From the NCBI RefSeq assembly GCF_000265385.1, contig NC_018013.1:895001-959000 (forward strand): a stretch of DNA of 64,000 bases, read 5' to 3'. Positions within the stretch are counted from its first letter, which is position 1, and every line of letters starts with the position of its first letter. This document shows, one piece after another, positions 6,944 through 15,367 of this stretch. The notes under the pieces are model-generated. The model saw nothing but the letters and a program-made list of their open reading frames with translations, ran no database searches and was not told the DNA's origin. The stretch comes from Aequorivita sublithincola DSM 14238 (GTDB lineage: Bacteria > Bacteroidota > Bacteroidia > Flavobacteriales > Flavobacteriaceae). The position numbers and the translations under genes are program-made.

Positions 6944-7927
6944 CTATACAAGATAAAAGAATGTAAATACAAATACCCATACTAAATCCACAAAGTGCCA
7001 GTATAGTCCAACCTTCTCAACCATTTCATAATGGCCGCGACGTTCATATGTACCAATAATTACGTTGAAAAAGATAATACAGTTCAACAAAATCCCGATT
7101 GAAACGTGAAATCCGTGGAATCCTGTAATAAAGAAGAAAAAGTCTGCAAACAATGGATGACCATATTCATTGTGACGAAGGTTTGCGCCTTCCACAATCA
7201 TATTACCGTCATTTACCACTTTGGCAATAGATTCTTCTCTTGATAAAACTATATGATGTCCGTTTTCGTCTTTGTTTGGGAGTCTTACCAAAAGATTATC
7301 ATTGGCAAGGAAACCTGCTTTTACTTGTTCAAAAGAAACGCTAGGTTGGTATTCTGTGTCTTTTTTATACCAAATTCCGTTTTCTTTGGTTTGTAAGGTT
7401 CTTTCTCCAGTACTAGCAGCTGCAAAGTCGCCAATAGCAACTCTTTCGCCTTCTTTATTTAGAAACTGAATAATCTGCCCACCGTGAGTTTCAACTGCGC
7501 CGTATTCACCTTTAATAAAGGTTTTCCACTCCCAAGCCTGAGAGCTTACGAAGATAAGACCCCCAATAATGGTTAGGAAAAGATAAAAGATCACTTTTTT
7601 CTGCTGCATTTTATGACCCGCATCTACAGCCAAAACCATAGTTACAGATGAAAAAATCAGAATAAACGTCATAAAGGCCACATAATACATGGGCGCCTCT
7701 ACTCCGTGAAGAAATGGGAAGTGGGTAAAAACTTCATCCGCAATTGGCCAAGCATCAATAAATTTGAATCTTGAAAATCCGTATGCGGCTAGAAAACCAG
7801 CAAAAGTTAATGAATCGGAAACGATGAAAAACCACATCATCATTTTGCCATAACTTGCTTTAAGCGGATCGGTTCCGCCGCCCCAGGTTTTTCCTTCGGT
7901 ACCTGTTTTTACAACAGTAGCTTCCAT
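6944..7927 (-). CDS. ctaE: Cytochrome c oxidase subunit III with large inserted loop
   Basis: The 327-residue product has the hydrophobic helices of heme-copper oxidase subunit III, including the C-terminal GFHGFHVSIGI and WHFVDLVWVFVF signatures. Between the helix ending near residue 137 and the next one near 258 it carries about 110 hydrophilic residues, which is why it is much longer than the standard subunit. The insert has no motif I recognise. It follows a second, standard-sized subunit III gene by 45 bases. Subunit III supports proton uptake and stability of the catalytic subunit encoded at 31.2 kb. Confidence 0.92.
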   Translation of the reverse strand: MEATVVKTGTEGKTWGGGTDPLKASYGKMMMWFFIVSDSLTFAGFLAAYGFSRFKFIDAWPIADEVFTHFPFLHGVEAPMYYVAFMTFILIFSSVTMVLAVDAGHKMQQKKVIFYLFLTIIGGLIFVSSQAWEWKTFIKGEYGAVETHGGQIIQFLNKEGERVAIGDFAAASTGERTLQTKENGIWYKKDTEYQPSVSFEQVKAGFLANDNLLVRLPNKDENGHHIVLSREESIAKVVNDGNMIVEGANLRHNEYGHPLFADFFFFITGFHGFHVSIGILLNCIIFFNVIIGTYERRGHYEMVEKVGLYWHFVDLVWVFVFTFFYLV

Positions 7928-7972
7928 AAAAGTAATTTGGTTTTAAATAAGGTTCAAAAATACGTTTAATTT

Positions 7973-8554
7973 TTATTTAACGAAATATAAAAACAAAAAC
8001 AGGTAAATCCACACTACATCCACAAAATGCCAAAATGTTGCAGCTAGTTCAACGCCAAGGGTTTTACCGTTTTCATATTTTAGTTTATAATGATTATAAA
8101 TTACTATTAAAAGGGTTACTAAGCCCGCAAATACGTGTGCTACGTGAAGTAAAACAACCAAATAAATAAAAGAGGTGGTAATACTACTTGTTGGTCCTGT
8201 AAAATTATAACCACTTTTAATGATTTCTGAAAAACCAACAAATTGAAATATTACAAATAAAATACCGAGTGAAAAAGTTGTTATCAGAAGAATCATTCCC
8301 AAGCTGCGCTGCATTTTTCTAATTGCTCTAAGAGCAAAATGAATGGTAAAACTACTTACAACAATTAAAGCAAGACTAATATAGAATGCTTGTGGTATTT
8401 CAAAATTAGAAATCCAATCTGGTCTTTCCTTGCTTACTACATAAGCGCTGGTAAGCCCAGCAAAACTCATAGTTAAGCTAATAAGCCCAAACAAAAGCAT
8501 GTTTTTCTTTGCTCTTTTTATTTTGGCCTCTTCGGTTCCTTTAGTTAAATCCAT
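7973..8554 (-). CDS. Cytochrome c oxidase subunit III (short form)
   Basis: A 193-residue five-helix membrane protein with the family signature at its C-terminus, ATFWHFVDVVWIYLFLFLYF, and a preceding LLHVAHVFAGL segment. It is the compact form of heme-copper oxidase subunit III, next to a longer paralogue (6944-7927) in the same operon; the pair may form a heterodimeric subunit III or divide roles. The start ATG lies about 140 bases downstream (in transcription terms) of ctaB, with a palindromic repeat in between. Confidence 0.92.
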   Translation of the reverse strand: MDLTKGTEEAKIKRAKKNMLLFGLISLTMSFAGLTSAYVVSKERPDWISNFEIPQAFYISLALIVVSSFTIHFALRAIRKMQRSLGMILLITTFSLGILFVIFQFVGFSEIIKSGYNFTGPTSSITTSFIYLVVLLHVAHVFAGLVTLLIVIYNHYKLKYENGKTLGVELAATFWHFVDVVWIYLFLFLYFVK

Positions 8555-8592
8555 TTTATGATTTGTTAATTCGTTGATTCGTTGATTCGGGT

Positions 8593-8608
8593 CCCGATAG
8601 CTATCGGG
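8593..8608. repeat. Palindrome CCCGATAGCTATCGGG
   Basis: A perfect 16-base palindrome in the 100-base gap between ctaB and coxIII, flanked by short tandem copies of TTCGTTGAT (8570-8589). It has no T-run. I remember similar sequences as common dispersed repeats in flavobacterial genomes, but copy number cannot be checked within this window. Confidence 0.6.
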
Positions 8609-8679
8609 GCGGGATTCGTTAAAATACCTTTTAATTCGTCATTAATTATCCTTCAGCAGTCTTCCTTCATCGGTCATAT

Positions 8680-9579
8680 TCACCTTACAAATTTATCTAC
8701 CACATAAATTATCTGCAATAATGTAATATAACTCACGCTTGCAAGCATTAGCTGTTTCGCAGCTTTTGATGTTTTTTCCTTATAAAGTCTAATTGCGTAA
8801 TAAATTAGTCCAATACCCAATAGACCAATCAAAATTCCTGAAACTGGTGTTAAGAAAAGTTTTCCAGTGATTCCTAAAACTGGAATAAGTGAAACTAAAA
8901 CTGTCCAAACTGTATAGAAAATCACTTGAAATGCTGTGCCTTTATCTCGTTTTCCATTCGGGAGCATAAAGAAACCACCCTTCTTATAATCTTCAAAAAG
9001 AAACCAGCCAATGGCCCAAAAATGTGGGAATTGCCAGAAAAATTGAATCATAAATAAAGTTCCTGGTTCAATACCAAATTTACCTGTGGCAGCTACCCAA
9101 CCCAACATAAACGGAATGGCTCCTGGAAAAGCACCCACAAAAACTGAAAGTGGAGTTTTGGTTTTTAGAGGCGTGTAAAGGCTAACGTACATAAAAATGG
9201 ATATTGCTCCAAACATCGCAGTGATCGGGTTGATGGAATACAGAACTACAACACCCACAATAGTTAAAATACTAGCAAGAATAAAAGCAGTCTGAACCGT
9301 CATCTGTCCTGCGGGGAGAGGCCGATTTTTAGTTCGATCCATCAATGCGTCAAGGTCACGCTCTATAATTTGGTTAAATACGTTTGATGCGCCAACCATA
9401 CAGTAACCACCAACACACAACAAAAAAAGAATATAGAAATCTATGGAGTCTGCACCTAATAAATATCCCGCAACAGATGAAAACACAACACTGACGGAAA
9501 GTCGAAGTTTTGTGATTTCGGTGAAATTCCTTACAAGGGATTGACTTATTGATTGTGATTTGGTAACGGACAAGCTCAT
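8680..9579 (-). CDS. ctaB: Protoheme IX farnesyltransferase (heme O synthase)
   Basis: The enzyme transfers a farnesyl group to heme B to make heme O for the oxidase. It is a polytopic UbiA-family protein of about 299 residues with the aspartate-rich motif NVFNQIIERDLDALMDRT followed by KNRPLP, and the second conserved region WQFPHFWAIGW...DYKKGGF. I choose ATG 9579 (MSLSVTK) because the longer frame starts with a TTG at 9597 that overlaps the promoter -7 element. It is the first gene of the operon leading into the two coxIII genes and coxIV. Confidence 0.93.
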   Translation of the reverse strand: MSLSVTKSQSISQSLVRNFTEITKLRLSVSVVFSSVAGYLLGADSIDFYILFLLCVGGYCMVGASNVFNQIIERDLDALMDRTKNRPLPAGQMTVQTAFILASILTIVGVVVLYSINPITAMFGAISIFMYVSLYTPLKTKTPLSVFVGAFPGAIPFMLGWVAATGKFGIEPGTLFMIQFFWQFPHFWAIGWFLFEDYKKGGFFMLPNGKRDKGTAFQVIFYTVWTVLVSLIPVLGITGKLFLTPVSGILIGLLGIGLIYYAIRLYKEKTSKAAKQLMLASVSYITLLQIIYVVDKFVR

Positions 9580-9594
9580 TTTTTTAAGGCTGCG

Positions 9595-9626
9595 CAAAGA
9601 TACGTTTCCTTTAATTTTTTCCCCAA
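9595..9626 (-). promoter_or_regulatory. Promoter of the ctaB-coxIII-coxIII-coxIV operon
   Basis: TATCTTTG (-7, 9595-9602) and an upstream TTG (9624-9626) are 21 bases apart on the minus strand and match the Bacteroidota consensus. Transcription would start about 10 bases before the chosen ctaB ATG. Confidence 0.5.
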
Positions 9627-9699
9627 TATATTCTTGACAATCTTATGCTTTTATTTCAGTATTTTTAGTATTTTGAACCGATTTATAAACTAAAAAATT

Positions 9700-10683
9700 A
9701 TGTTTTCCAAGATAATCCTAAATACGACCTTTCTATTATTCGTTTTAACAGCTTTTGCGCAAACCGATTCTGGAGAGAAGGTACACACAAAACTCATAAA
9801 AGTGAAAAACAACATCTATATGCTGCAAGGTAATGGCGGTAATATTGGGCTCAGCTTTGGCAATGACGGCGTTTTTATGATAGACGATCAATTTGCAGAT
9901 GGGATTGAACAAATTCAAAAGGACATTAAAAAAGTGAGCGACAAACCTGTTCGACTTTTGGTGAACACGCATTTTCATGGAGATCATACTGGTGGAAACG
10001 CGGCAATGGCTGCAACAGGAACGGTTATTTTTTCACAGGAAAACGTTCGCGATCGCATTCTAGGAATGGTAGAAAGTGAAAAAACAAAAATATCAGACAA
10101 ATCGCTTCCGATAGTTACTTTTTCGGAAGATCTTACGTTTCATTTCAACGGAGAGAAAATATATGTTTTCCACGTGCATAATGCCCATACAGATGGTGAT
10201 GCAATGGTTTATTTTACCAAAAATAACGTTTTGCACACTGGCGACGTATTCTTCAACGGAAAATATCCCTTCATAGATGTTGAAAACGGTGGAAGTTTAA
10301 AAGGTTGTATTGAAGGACTTGAAAAAGCCTTGTTGGTTATAAATGAAGATACTAAAATTATTCCAGGCCACGGAAATATGGGAACTCCCAAAGACATTTC
10401 TAAAACGCTAGATATGATTAACACTATCTATAAAAGAGTATATAAGAATTACGTCAACAAAAAATCGGAAGCGGAAGTTTCTAAAATGACTGATTTAACA
10501 AAAGAATTTGACGAATTAGGTTATGGTTCTGGTTTTATAAACACAGAAGCTTTCCTAAAAATGATTTATGGCGAAGTTGCCAAAGAGCGCGGAGACATTG
10601 AAGCCAACGCAGAGAAAAATGCAAAAGCGCGTGAAAAGGTTGAAAAAATGATGAAGGAGCAAGAGAAAAAAGGAAAAAATTAA
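9700..10683 (+). CDS. Secreted MBL-fold metallo-hydrolase
   Basis: A 327-residue protein with a signal peptide (cleaved after about residue 20, AFAQ) and a metallo-beta-lactamase fold. The zinc motif NTHFHGDHTGG gives H91, H93, D95 and H96, with further ligands in HNAHTDGD and IIPGHGNMG, so both metal sites look intact. The C-terminal ~60 residues are a charged, lysine/glutamate-rich helix. It resembles the periplasmic 'MBL fold metallo-hydrolase' group common in Bacteroidota; the substrate is unknown and antibiotic hydrolysis should not be assumed. It is transcribed alone, divergent from ctaB and convergent with the RemB-like gene. Confidence 0.85.
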   Translation: MFSKIILNTTFLLFVLTAFAQTDSGEKVHTKLIKVKNNIYMLQGNGGNIGLSFGNDGVFMIDDQFADGIEQIQKDIKKVSDKPVRLLVNTHFHGDHTGGNAAMAATGTVIFSQENVRDRILGMVESEKTKISDKSLPIVTFSEDLTFHFNGEKIYVFHVHNAHTDGDAMVYFTKNNVLHTGDVFFNGKYPFIDVENGGSLKGCIEGLEKALLVINEDTKIIPGHGNMGTPKDISKTLDMINTIYKRVYKNYVNKKSEAEVSKMTDLTKEFDELGYGSGFINTEAFLKMIYGEVAKERGDIEANAEKNAKAREKVEKMMKEQEKKGKN

Positions 10684-10719
10684 AATTTTCGAATTTAAAA
10701 GTTAGCCTTGTGCCGTTTA

Positions 10720-12810
10720 TCAGAAATCATAATACCAATTAAACAAATCTGTACGAATTCCAAAATTCACCCAACTGGTTTGGTTTTTAAACACTGTTTC
10801 GGTATCAACTTCTGGATTGAAATCCCTGAAAATAAAACTTCCGTAGATTTTTAAGTTGGTCGCTGGGTTAATAATATAACCGGCTTGCAGTTCAGCGTGA
10901 AAAAATTTGGTTGTATTTCCTTGAGCTAGTTCATTGCCATCATCTGCAATACGGTCGTCTTCGGTTCCATAAATGTTTCCTCCGTAAAATTTTGAGTCTT
11001 CTGGAGTGTTGAATTCAAAACCTCGTTTAGCTACTATAAACTTTGCATCACTATAAATTCTTCCTTTTTGGTAGCGTGCAATACCGATAAATTCAGAAAA
11101 ATTAGCGCCAAGCGTATGCGCCATAGATTGATTGTTGTGACCGTAGTTCAGAACAACCGTGTTGTGTGAATATGTGTAAGGACGAACTCTGTTATACTCC
11201 GTTTGTAAATACAGATTTTTCAAACCAAAGGCATCGTAATACTTTAGACCAAGTTGATAACCGGTTTTATTTTTATAACTACCCTTTCCGCCAAAAACAT
11301 CGCTGGTTGAAAATTCATCAATTATAAACTGGCCATAAGCGTTTATGCGGTCACTAACTTTATATTTTGTACTGATACCAATCAGTGCATTTCCACCACG
11401 AGAACCTGTAGAAAATTCTATAGCACGATAGAAAATAATTGGGTTTAAATAATTCAAATCAAAGCCACGGTCATTATCATTCTGCCAGATAACTGACTCA
11501 AAAAGTCCAATATTCAACCGCTTTGTGATGTTATAACTTAAATAATGGTTTGCCATAAATTTTGTTCGAAAAGAACCATCTGCCGTAACTTCTGGTCGCA
11601 CATCGCGCAGTGACATCCAAGTGTTTGTATATTTCAGTTTCCAAAAAGTAGTATTTATTTTGAAGTATGGATATGGACTAGCATTATCACTGGTCAATAA
11701 AGAACGATACCCATCGCCAAGAAACGTTTTACCGTGACCAAACTGAATGTTGAAATATTTTGAAGGCGTATAGGAAATATGGCCTGTCGCAATTGGATAA
11801 TCATAAGAATCTGACCGAAAACTTTTTGCAATACCTCGTCCCGGAATAATTGCCGGATTTCCACCATCTGGGCGGATAGATTCAGCATACCTATTATAGT
11901 AATCTGCAAAACGACCTTGGCTTTCATAGATAACTGCAAAAAATCCGAGCTGTTTCCCAATGCCTCCTTGAGTGTAAACTAGACGAGTGTTGTTATACGT
12001 GTCAATGTCTGCATCAAAATCTTTTCCTGCTTGCAAATCCACACCAGCATCTAGGGTTATCCAATAGTCTTTTGCCTTTATGGTTATTAAGTGTTCGTTC
12101 CAAAGTTTTCTGCCAAACCACGAAGATTTATTCTTTAAAAGCGGTTTGTTTGCTGCTTCAAAATCATAGTATTTATTTACTTCACTATAAATATATGGCT
12201 TTTGTGCGGTGTGATTGTTTAGTCCTACACGATTTAAAGCTGAATCAAACTGACTGTAATTGTGGTGTGAAAGTGGAATGTTTATATTGCTTGTGTATTC
12301 TTCATTATTATAAGGAAGATTTTCAATGGCTTCATATTCATTCACCAAAGCTTCTCTTTCGTTCTTTTTTGAAATTTCAGCAGTCTGAATAATACTCTCT
12401 CCGGGTTTCACTAACGGAATTGCAATTGGCAACGTAAATTGAACATAAGCTGGCGAACCATTATACGTCGCGGGTTCCACTTCGGGTAGCGATTCAAAAA
12501 CACGGCGTGCTTCTTCTTTTAATTCATCATAAATTCCGTCAACATATAATACTTTAAACTTACCTTCTTTGGTCACTTCAAAGAGTACGTTTACATTACC
12601 CTTATAATTTTCTTGAAATACTTTTTCGGGAACTTTGAAATTTTGAAAAACGAATTGTTGCAAAGTATTTTTAAAACAAGCTTCTAAAGCGTCAACTGAA
12701 GCACTGTTACATTCTTTAAAAACGGGATATTTTTCATATTGAGCCGATGTGACCTGCGCGAAAGATACTACTGAAAAACAAAAAATAGAAAGGAAGATAA
12801 ACTGCTTCAT
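10720..12810 (-). CDS. remB: RemB-like gliding motility outer-membrane protein with N-terminal TonB-type domain
   Basis: The 696-residue product has a signal peptide (to about residue 19, SFAQ). Residues ~25-135 resemble the C-terminal domain of the two TonB proteins encoded next to it, including a cysteine pair and the LKEEARRVFESLPEVEPA stretch. The remaining ~500 residues are rich in alternating aromatic/polar strands and end in WYYDF, typical of an outer-membrane beta-barrel. In my memory, Flavobacterium johnsoniae RemB has this architecture and lies close to sprA, as here, which supports the name. It stands alone between the MBL gene and the TonB genes. The exact role in gliding is not established from sequence. 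Confidence 0.7.
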   Translation of the reverse strand: MKQFIFLSIFCFSVVSFAQVTSAQYEKYPVFKECNSASVDALEACFKNTLQQFVFQNFKVPEKVFQENYKGNVNVLFEVTKEGKFKVLYVDGIYDELKEEARRVFESLPEVEPATYNGSPAYVQFTLPIAIPLVKPGESIIQTAEISKKNEREALVNEYEAIENLPYNNEEYTSNINIPLSHHNYSQFDSALNRVGLNNHTAQKPYIYSEVNKYYDFEAANKPLLKNKSSWFGRKLWNEHLITIKAKDYWITLDAGVDLQAGKDFDADIDTYNNTRLVYTQGGIGKQLGFFAVIYESQGRFADYYNRYAESIRPDGGNPAIIPGRGIAKSFRSDSYDYPIATGHISYTPSKYFNIQFGHGKTFLGDGYRSLLTSDNASPYPYFKINTTFWKLKYTNTWMSLRDVRPEVTADGSFRTKFMANHYLSYNITKRLNIGLFESVIWQNDNDRGFDLNYLNPIIFYRAIEFSTGSRGGNALIGISTKYKVSDRINAYGQFIIDEFSTSDVFGGKGSYKNKTGYQLGLKYYDAFGLKNLYLQTEYNRVRPYTYSHNTVVLNYGHNNQSMAHTLGANFSEFIGIARYQKGRIYSDAKFIVAKRGFEFNTPEDSKFYGGNIYGTEDDRIADDGNELAQGNTTKFFHAELQAGYIINPATNLKIYGSFIFRDFNPEVDTETVFKNQTSWVNFGIRTDLFNWYYDF

Positions 12811-12867
12811 TGGGAGTATGACTGTTTAAAGCGGAAAGATAACAGTTTTTTCGCAATGATAGGATTC

Positions 12868-12898
12868 AAAAAAGGCTTCCATTTTAATTGGAAGCCTT
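12868..12898 (-). terminator. Terminator of the tonB gene at 12918
   Basis: A perfect 10-pair stem AAGGCTTCCA / TGGAAGCCTT with a 7-base loop is followed on the minus strand by six T. It separates this tonB from the RemB-like gene. Confidence 0.85.
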
Positions 12899-12917
12899 CA
12901 ATTTTAGTTAAAATAAT

Positions 12918-13697
12918 TTACTGAATCTTAAATACGATTGGCACTGTATAAAGCACATCCACGTTTTTATCGCCTTGCTTGCCGGGTTTCATTGTTGGCA
13001 AATCACTTATTACTCGTTGCGCTTCTTTCTTTAAATTTTCATTGTGAGCGTTAGCAGCAACTTCAGTCACAAAACCATTTGAATCTATTTTAAAATTTAC
13101 ATAAATCCTATAGGTTTCATTTGGTTTCAAATTCTCCAAAACTTCTTTTCTAAACTTTTTGTTTACAAAAGAGCTTATTTTGGAAGACATACATTCCACT
13201 TTTTCTGCGTTAGTTCCCAAAGATTCACATCCGGGAAAAACTGGAACAAACTCTACATTCATTATATTCTTCGGTTTGGTATCCTCAGGAATTGTGGTTG
13301 TAATCACAGGGGTTACTGGCGCTTCATTTACCTGAACATCTGTCGTTGCAATTGGTGTTTCAACATCTGGAGCCGTGTTTGGCTTCACATCAAAAGTGTT
13401 GCTCTGTATAACTCTTTGAATTGGCACTTTCTTTTGAACAACGGTATTTTGCTTTTCAATAGGTTTTGGTGTGTCCACATAAATTTCATAATTCATCATT
13501 GGTGGTTCTTCCAAGCCTTGAGAAGTATCTGGTTTATATTCTGCTACCCTCATTTCAAAATCTGTTTGCATCAAAAAGAAAACTAGCAGCAAACTAACAA
13601 TAACGCCTATTTGAAAAAACAAACGTGAATTCCATTTGATGTTAATTGCTTTTTTTACATCTCTTTTGTTTTGGTAATCATTCTCAGTTGTTTTCAT
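12918..13697 (-). CDS. Energy transducer TonB family protein
   Basis: A 259-residue inner-membrane protein: a cytoplasmic basic N-terminus, one membrane helix (about 27-43), a periplasmic linker rich in proline, threonine and valine, and a C-terminal TonB domain of ~105 residues ending VLYTVPIVFKIQ. The C-terminal domain has a conserved pair of cysteines (FPGCES...VECMSS) shared with the neighbouring TonB and the RemB-like protein, probably a disulfide. It would couple the proton-motive force to outer-membrane receptors or surface machinery. The linker is less proline-rich than in its neighbour. It is bounded by terminators on both sides, so it is probably expressed alone. Confidence 0.85.
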   Translation of the reverse strand: MKTTENDYQNKRDVKKAINIKWNSRLFFQIGVIVSLLLVFFLMQTDFEMRVAEYKPDTSQGLEEPPMMNYEIYVDTPKPIEKQNTVVQKKVPIQRVIQSNTFDVKPNTAPDVETPIATTDVQVNEAPVTPVITTTIPEDTKPKNIMNVEFVPVFPGCESLGTNAEKVECMSSKISSFVNKKFRKEVLENLKPNETYRIYVNFKIDSNGFVTEVAANAHNENLKKEAQRVISDLPTMKPGKQGDKNVDVLYTVPIVFKIQ

Positions 13698-13754
13698 AAT
13701 ATATAGATTTAAAGGTTAACACTATATGAAATACAACTGTTGTGCCAAAACGAA

Positions 13755-13790
13755 AAAACCTCGTATTTGCTGGTGCAAACACGAGGTTTT
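13755..13790. terminator. Terminator of the tonB gene at 13813
   Basis: A long hairpin: AAAACCTCGT pairs with ACGAGGTTTT, and inside it TTTGC pairs with GCAAA around a TGGT loop. The A- and T-rich ends make it usable in both directions; here it follows the minus-strand tonB. Confidence 0.85.
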
Positions 13791-13812
13791 ATTTAAAAAT
13801 TCTATAGTTTAT

Positions 13813-14535
13813 TTACTGAATATCGAAAATAATTGGAAGTGAATATAATACTCCAACTGGTTTCCCACGTTGTTTTCCTGGAGTCATATTAGGTAGTGAT
13901 TGCACTACGCTTACCGCTTCTTTTTCAAGTCTTGGGTGCGGTGCACGAGCACGAACATCTATTACTTTTCCGTTTTTATCAATTTTAAATTGAACTGCAA
14001 TTCGCTGTCTGCCCTCCAAACCAAGATCTGATGCTAAGTTAGTATCAAACTTTTTGTTTATAAACTCACTAATTTTAGTGGACATGCATCTCTTTTTTGC
14101 GTCATTTCCTTTTTCATTTTCACAACCTGGATAAATAGGCACATTTTCAATTACTGCGAAAGGAACATCGGCAATTTCTTCTTCAACCACTTCTTCTTTA
14201 ATCTCCTTAACCTCTACAATTTTTGCATCTTGTTTCGTTTCGGTAGATTTTATAATAGTTTCTTCTTCTTCAGCTTCGTCTTCCATAACCTCAATAACTT
14301 CTGGCGCTGGTGGCGGCGGAGGCGGCGGAGGTGGAGGTGTTAATTGTTGTGTGATTGGAACTTCTTCTTCCAGTTCATCGCCTACGTTTAATTGTCCGTA
14401 GTCATTATCGGATTTATCATAAGATTTCCATTCAATTGCTTGCCACGCAAGGAAAAGCATTACAACCATTCCAAGTTGGAAAAAAAGCATGCTTCTACGA
14501 CTAACGTCTGCTTTCGGATTTTTTTTGGGTTCCAT
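13813..14535 (-). CDS. Energy transducer TonB with polyproline linker
   Basis: A 240-residue TonB: basic N-terminus (MEPKKNPKADVSRRS), membrane helix at about 17-32, then a periplasmic linker with a run of about ten prolines followed by an acidic EEE-rich stretch, and a C-terminal TonB domain with IYPGCENEKGN...RCMSTKISEF, RIAVQFKIDKNG and a final VLYSLPIIFDIQ. The polyproline spacer is the classic TonB feature that spans the periplasm. It is a clear paralogue of the TonB at 12918 (tandem duplication). It probably energises outer-membrane transporters; which ones cannot be told here. Confidence 0.92.
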   Translation of the reverse strand: MEPKKNPKADVSRRSMLFFQLGMVVMLFLAWQAIEWKSYDKSDNDYGQLNVGDELEEEVPITQQLTPPPPPPPPPPAPEVIEVMEDEAEEEETIIKSTETKQDAKIVEVKEIKEEVVEEEIADVPFAVIENVPIYPGCENEKGNDAKKRCMSTKISEFINKKFDTNLASDLGLEGRQRIAVQFKIDKNGKVIDVRARAPHPRLEKEAVSVVQSLPNMTPGKQRGKPVGVLYSLPIIFDIQ

Positions 14536-14584
14536 AATAGTGGGTTTAACTTGTTGCTAAAATATAGAAATTATCGTTTAATCT

Positions 14585-14610
14585 AAAACTTAATTGAAAA
14601 ATTAAGTTTT
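14585..14610 (-). terminator. AT-rich hairpin at the end of the vanZ-like gene
   Basis: An 11-pair AT-rich stem (AAAACTTAATT / AATTAAGTTTT) with a GAAA loop overlaps the stop codon of the vanZ-like gene. It is a plausible but weak terminator of the ruvA-sprA-gcvH-vanZ operon. Confidence 0.4.
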
Positions 14611-14997
14611 TAATTTATTTTTTACTTGTTTGAAAAAAAAGATTCCAAGCAATGAACCTATTAGGTTAGCAGCTACATCTAAAATATCTGCGCTTCGCGT
14701 ACCCGTTACTGTTCCTTGTAATATCTCAACTATTATGCCATAAAACAAGGCTGAAAGTAACAATATCAAGACCAATTTATTGCTAATTTGGAAGTCCATT
14801 TTTATATAAAAATAGCACAACCATAAATTTACCAACATAAAATAAATCAAAGAGTGAACTATTTTATCCAATCCCGTTAGACTAATTTTCGGTAAATCTT
14901 GACCTGGTAATAAAAACAAAACTGATATAAAACAGCTATACAATATTGCCAGAAACAAAATTGGTTTAGCCGCCAATAAGCGCTTTGTATGCAGCAT
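14602..14997 (-). CDS. VanZ family membrane protein
   Basis: A 131-residue protein with about four membrane helices and the VanZ-like signature: an early [18 protein letters not shown]-type segment ([11 protein letters not shown]), and [19 protein letters not shown] near the end. The family is named after a teicoplanin-resistance protein, but most members, including those next to gcvH in flavobacteria, have no known function. The start overlaps the gcvH stop by 32 bases, which suggests translational coupling; no later methionine would keep the first helix intact. Confidence 0.85.
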   Translation of the reverse strand: MLHTKRLLAAKPILFLAILYSCFISVLFLLPGQDLPKISLTGLDKIVHSLIYFMLVNLWLCYFYIKMDFQISNKLVLILLLSALFYGIIVEILQGTVTGTRSADILDVAANLIGSLLGIFFFKQVKNKLKT

Positions 14998-15346
14998 CGT
15001 CTAAAAGTTCTGCTATTTCATCTGGGCTTGATAATTTCATCTTTATCATCCAGCCTTCACCATAAGCATCGGTATTAACTTTTTCTGGTTCGGATTCCAG
15101 CGCTTCATTAAATTCTACGATTTCTCCGGAAAGCGGTAAAAACAAATCTGAAACTGTCTTTACAGCTTCAACTGTTCCAAATACTTCATCCTTATCCATA
15201 GTATCGCCAACGGTTTCAACTTCTACATAAACTATATCACCTAGTTCGCCTTGGGCGAAATCAGTTACTCCTATAGTAGCGATATCGCCTTCAATAAGAA
15301 CCCATTCGTGGTCTTTTGTGTATTTTAAATTTGATGGTACATTCAT
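14966..15346 (-). CDS. gcvH: Glycine cleavage system H protein
   Basis: A 126-residue lipoyl carrier protein that shuttles the aminomethyl intermediate between the P, T and L proteins of glycine cleavage. The lipoylation site lies in [12 protein letters not shown] (lysine 63), and the sequence from KYTKDHEWV through [10 protein letters not shown] to the C-terminal [11 protein letters not shown] is full-length and typical. The P and T protein genes are not nearby. It begins 21 bases after the sprA stop and overlaps the vanZ-like gene, so it appears to be cotranscribed with sprA. Confidence 0.96.
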   Translation of the reverse strand: MNVPSNLKYTKDHEWVLIEGDIATIGVTDFAQGELGDIVYVEVETVGDTMDKDEVFGTVEAVKTVSDLFLPLSGEIVEFNEALESEPEKVNTDAYGEGWMIKMKLSSPDEIAELLDDAAYKALIGG

Positions 15347-15367
15347 AATAAATTGGTGTTAAAATTC

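Noticed and set aside
9700..10683. Beta-lactamase resistance gene
   Set aside because: The MBL fold with zinc ligands is clear, but the protein resembles a general metallo-hydrolase group; nothing points to antibiotic hydrolysis.
14300..14345. GGCGGAGGC-type tandem repeat
   Set aside because: It is simply the codons of the TonB polyproline linker read on the other strand, not a separate repeat element.
14602..14997. Glycopeptide resistance determinant (VanZ)
   Set aside because: The family is broad and no other van genes are present; its place beside gcvH suggests a housekeeping role.
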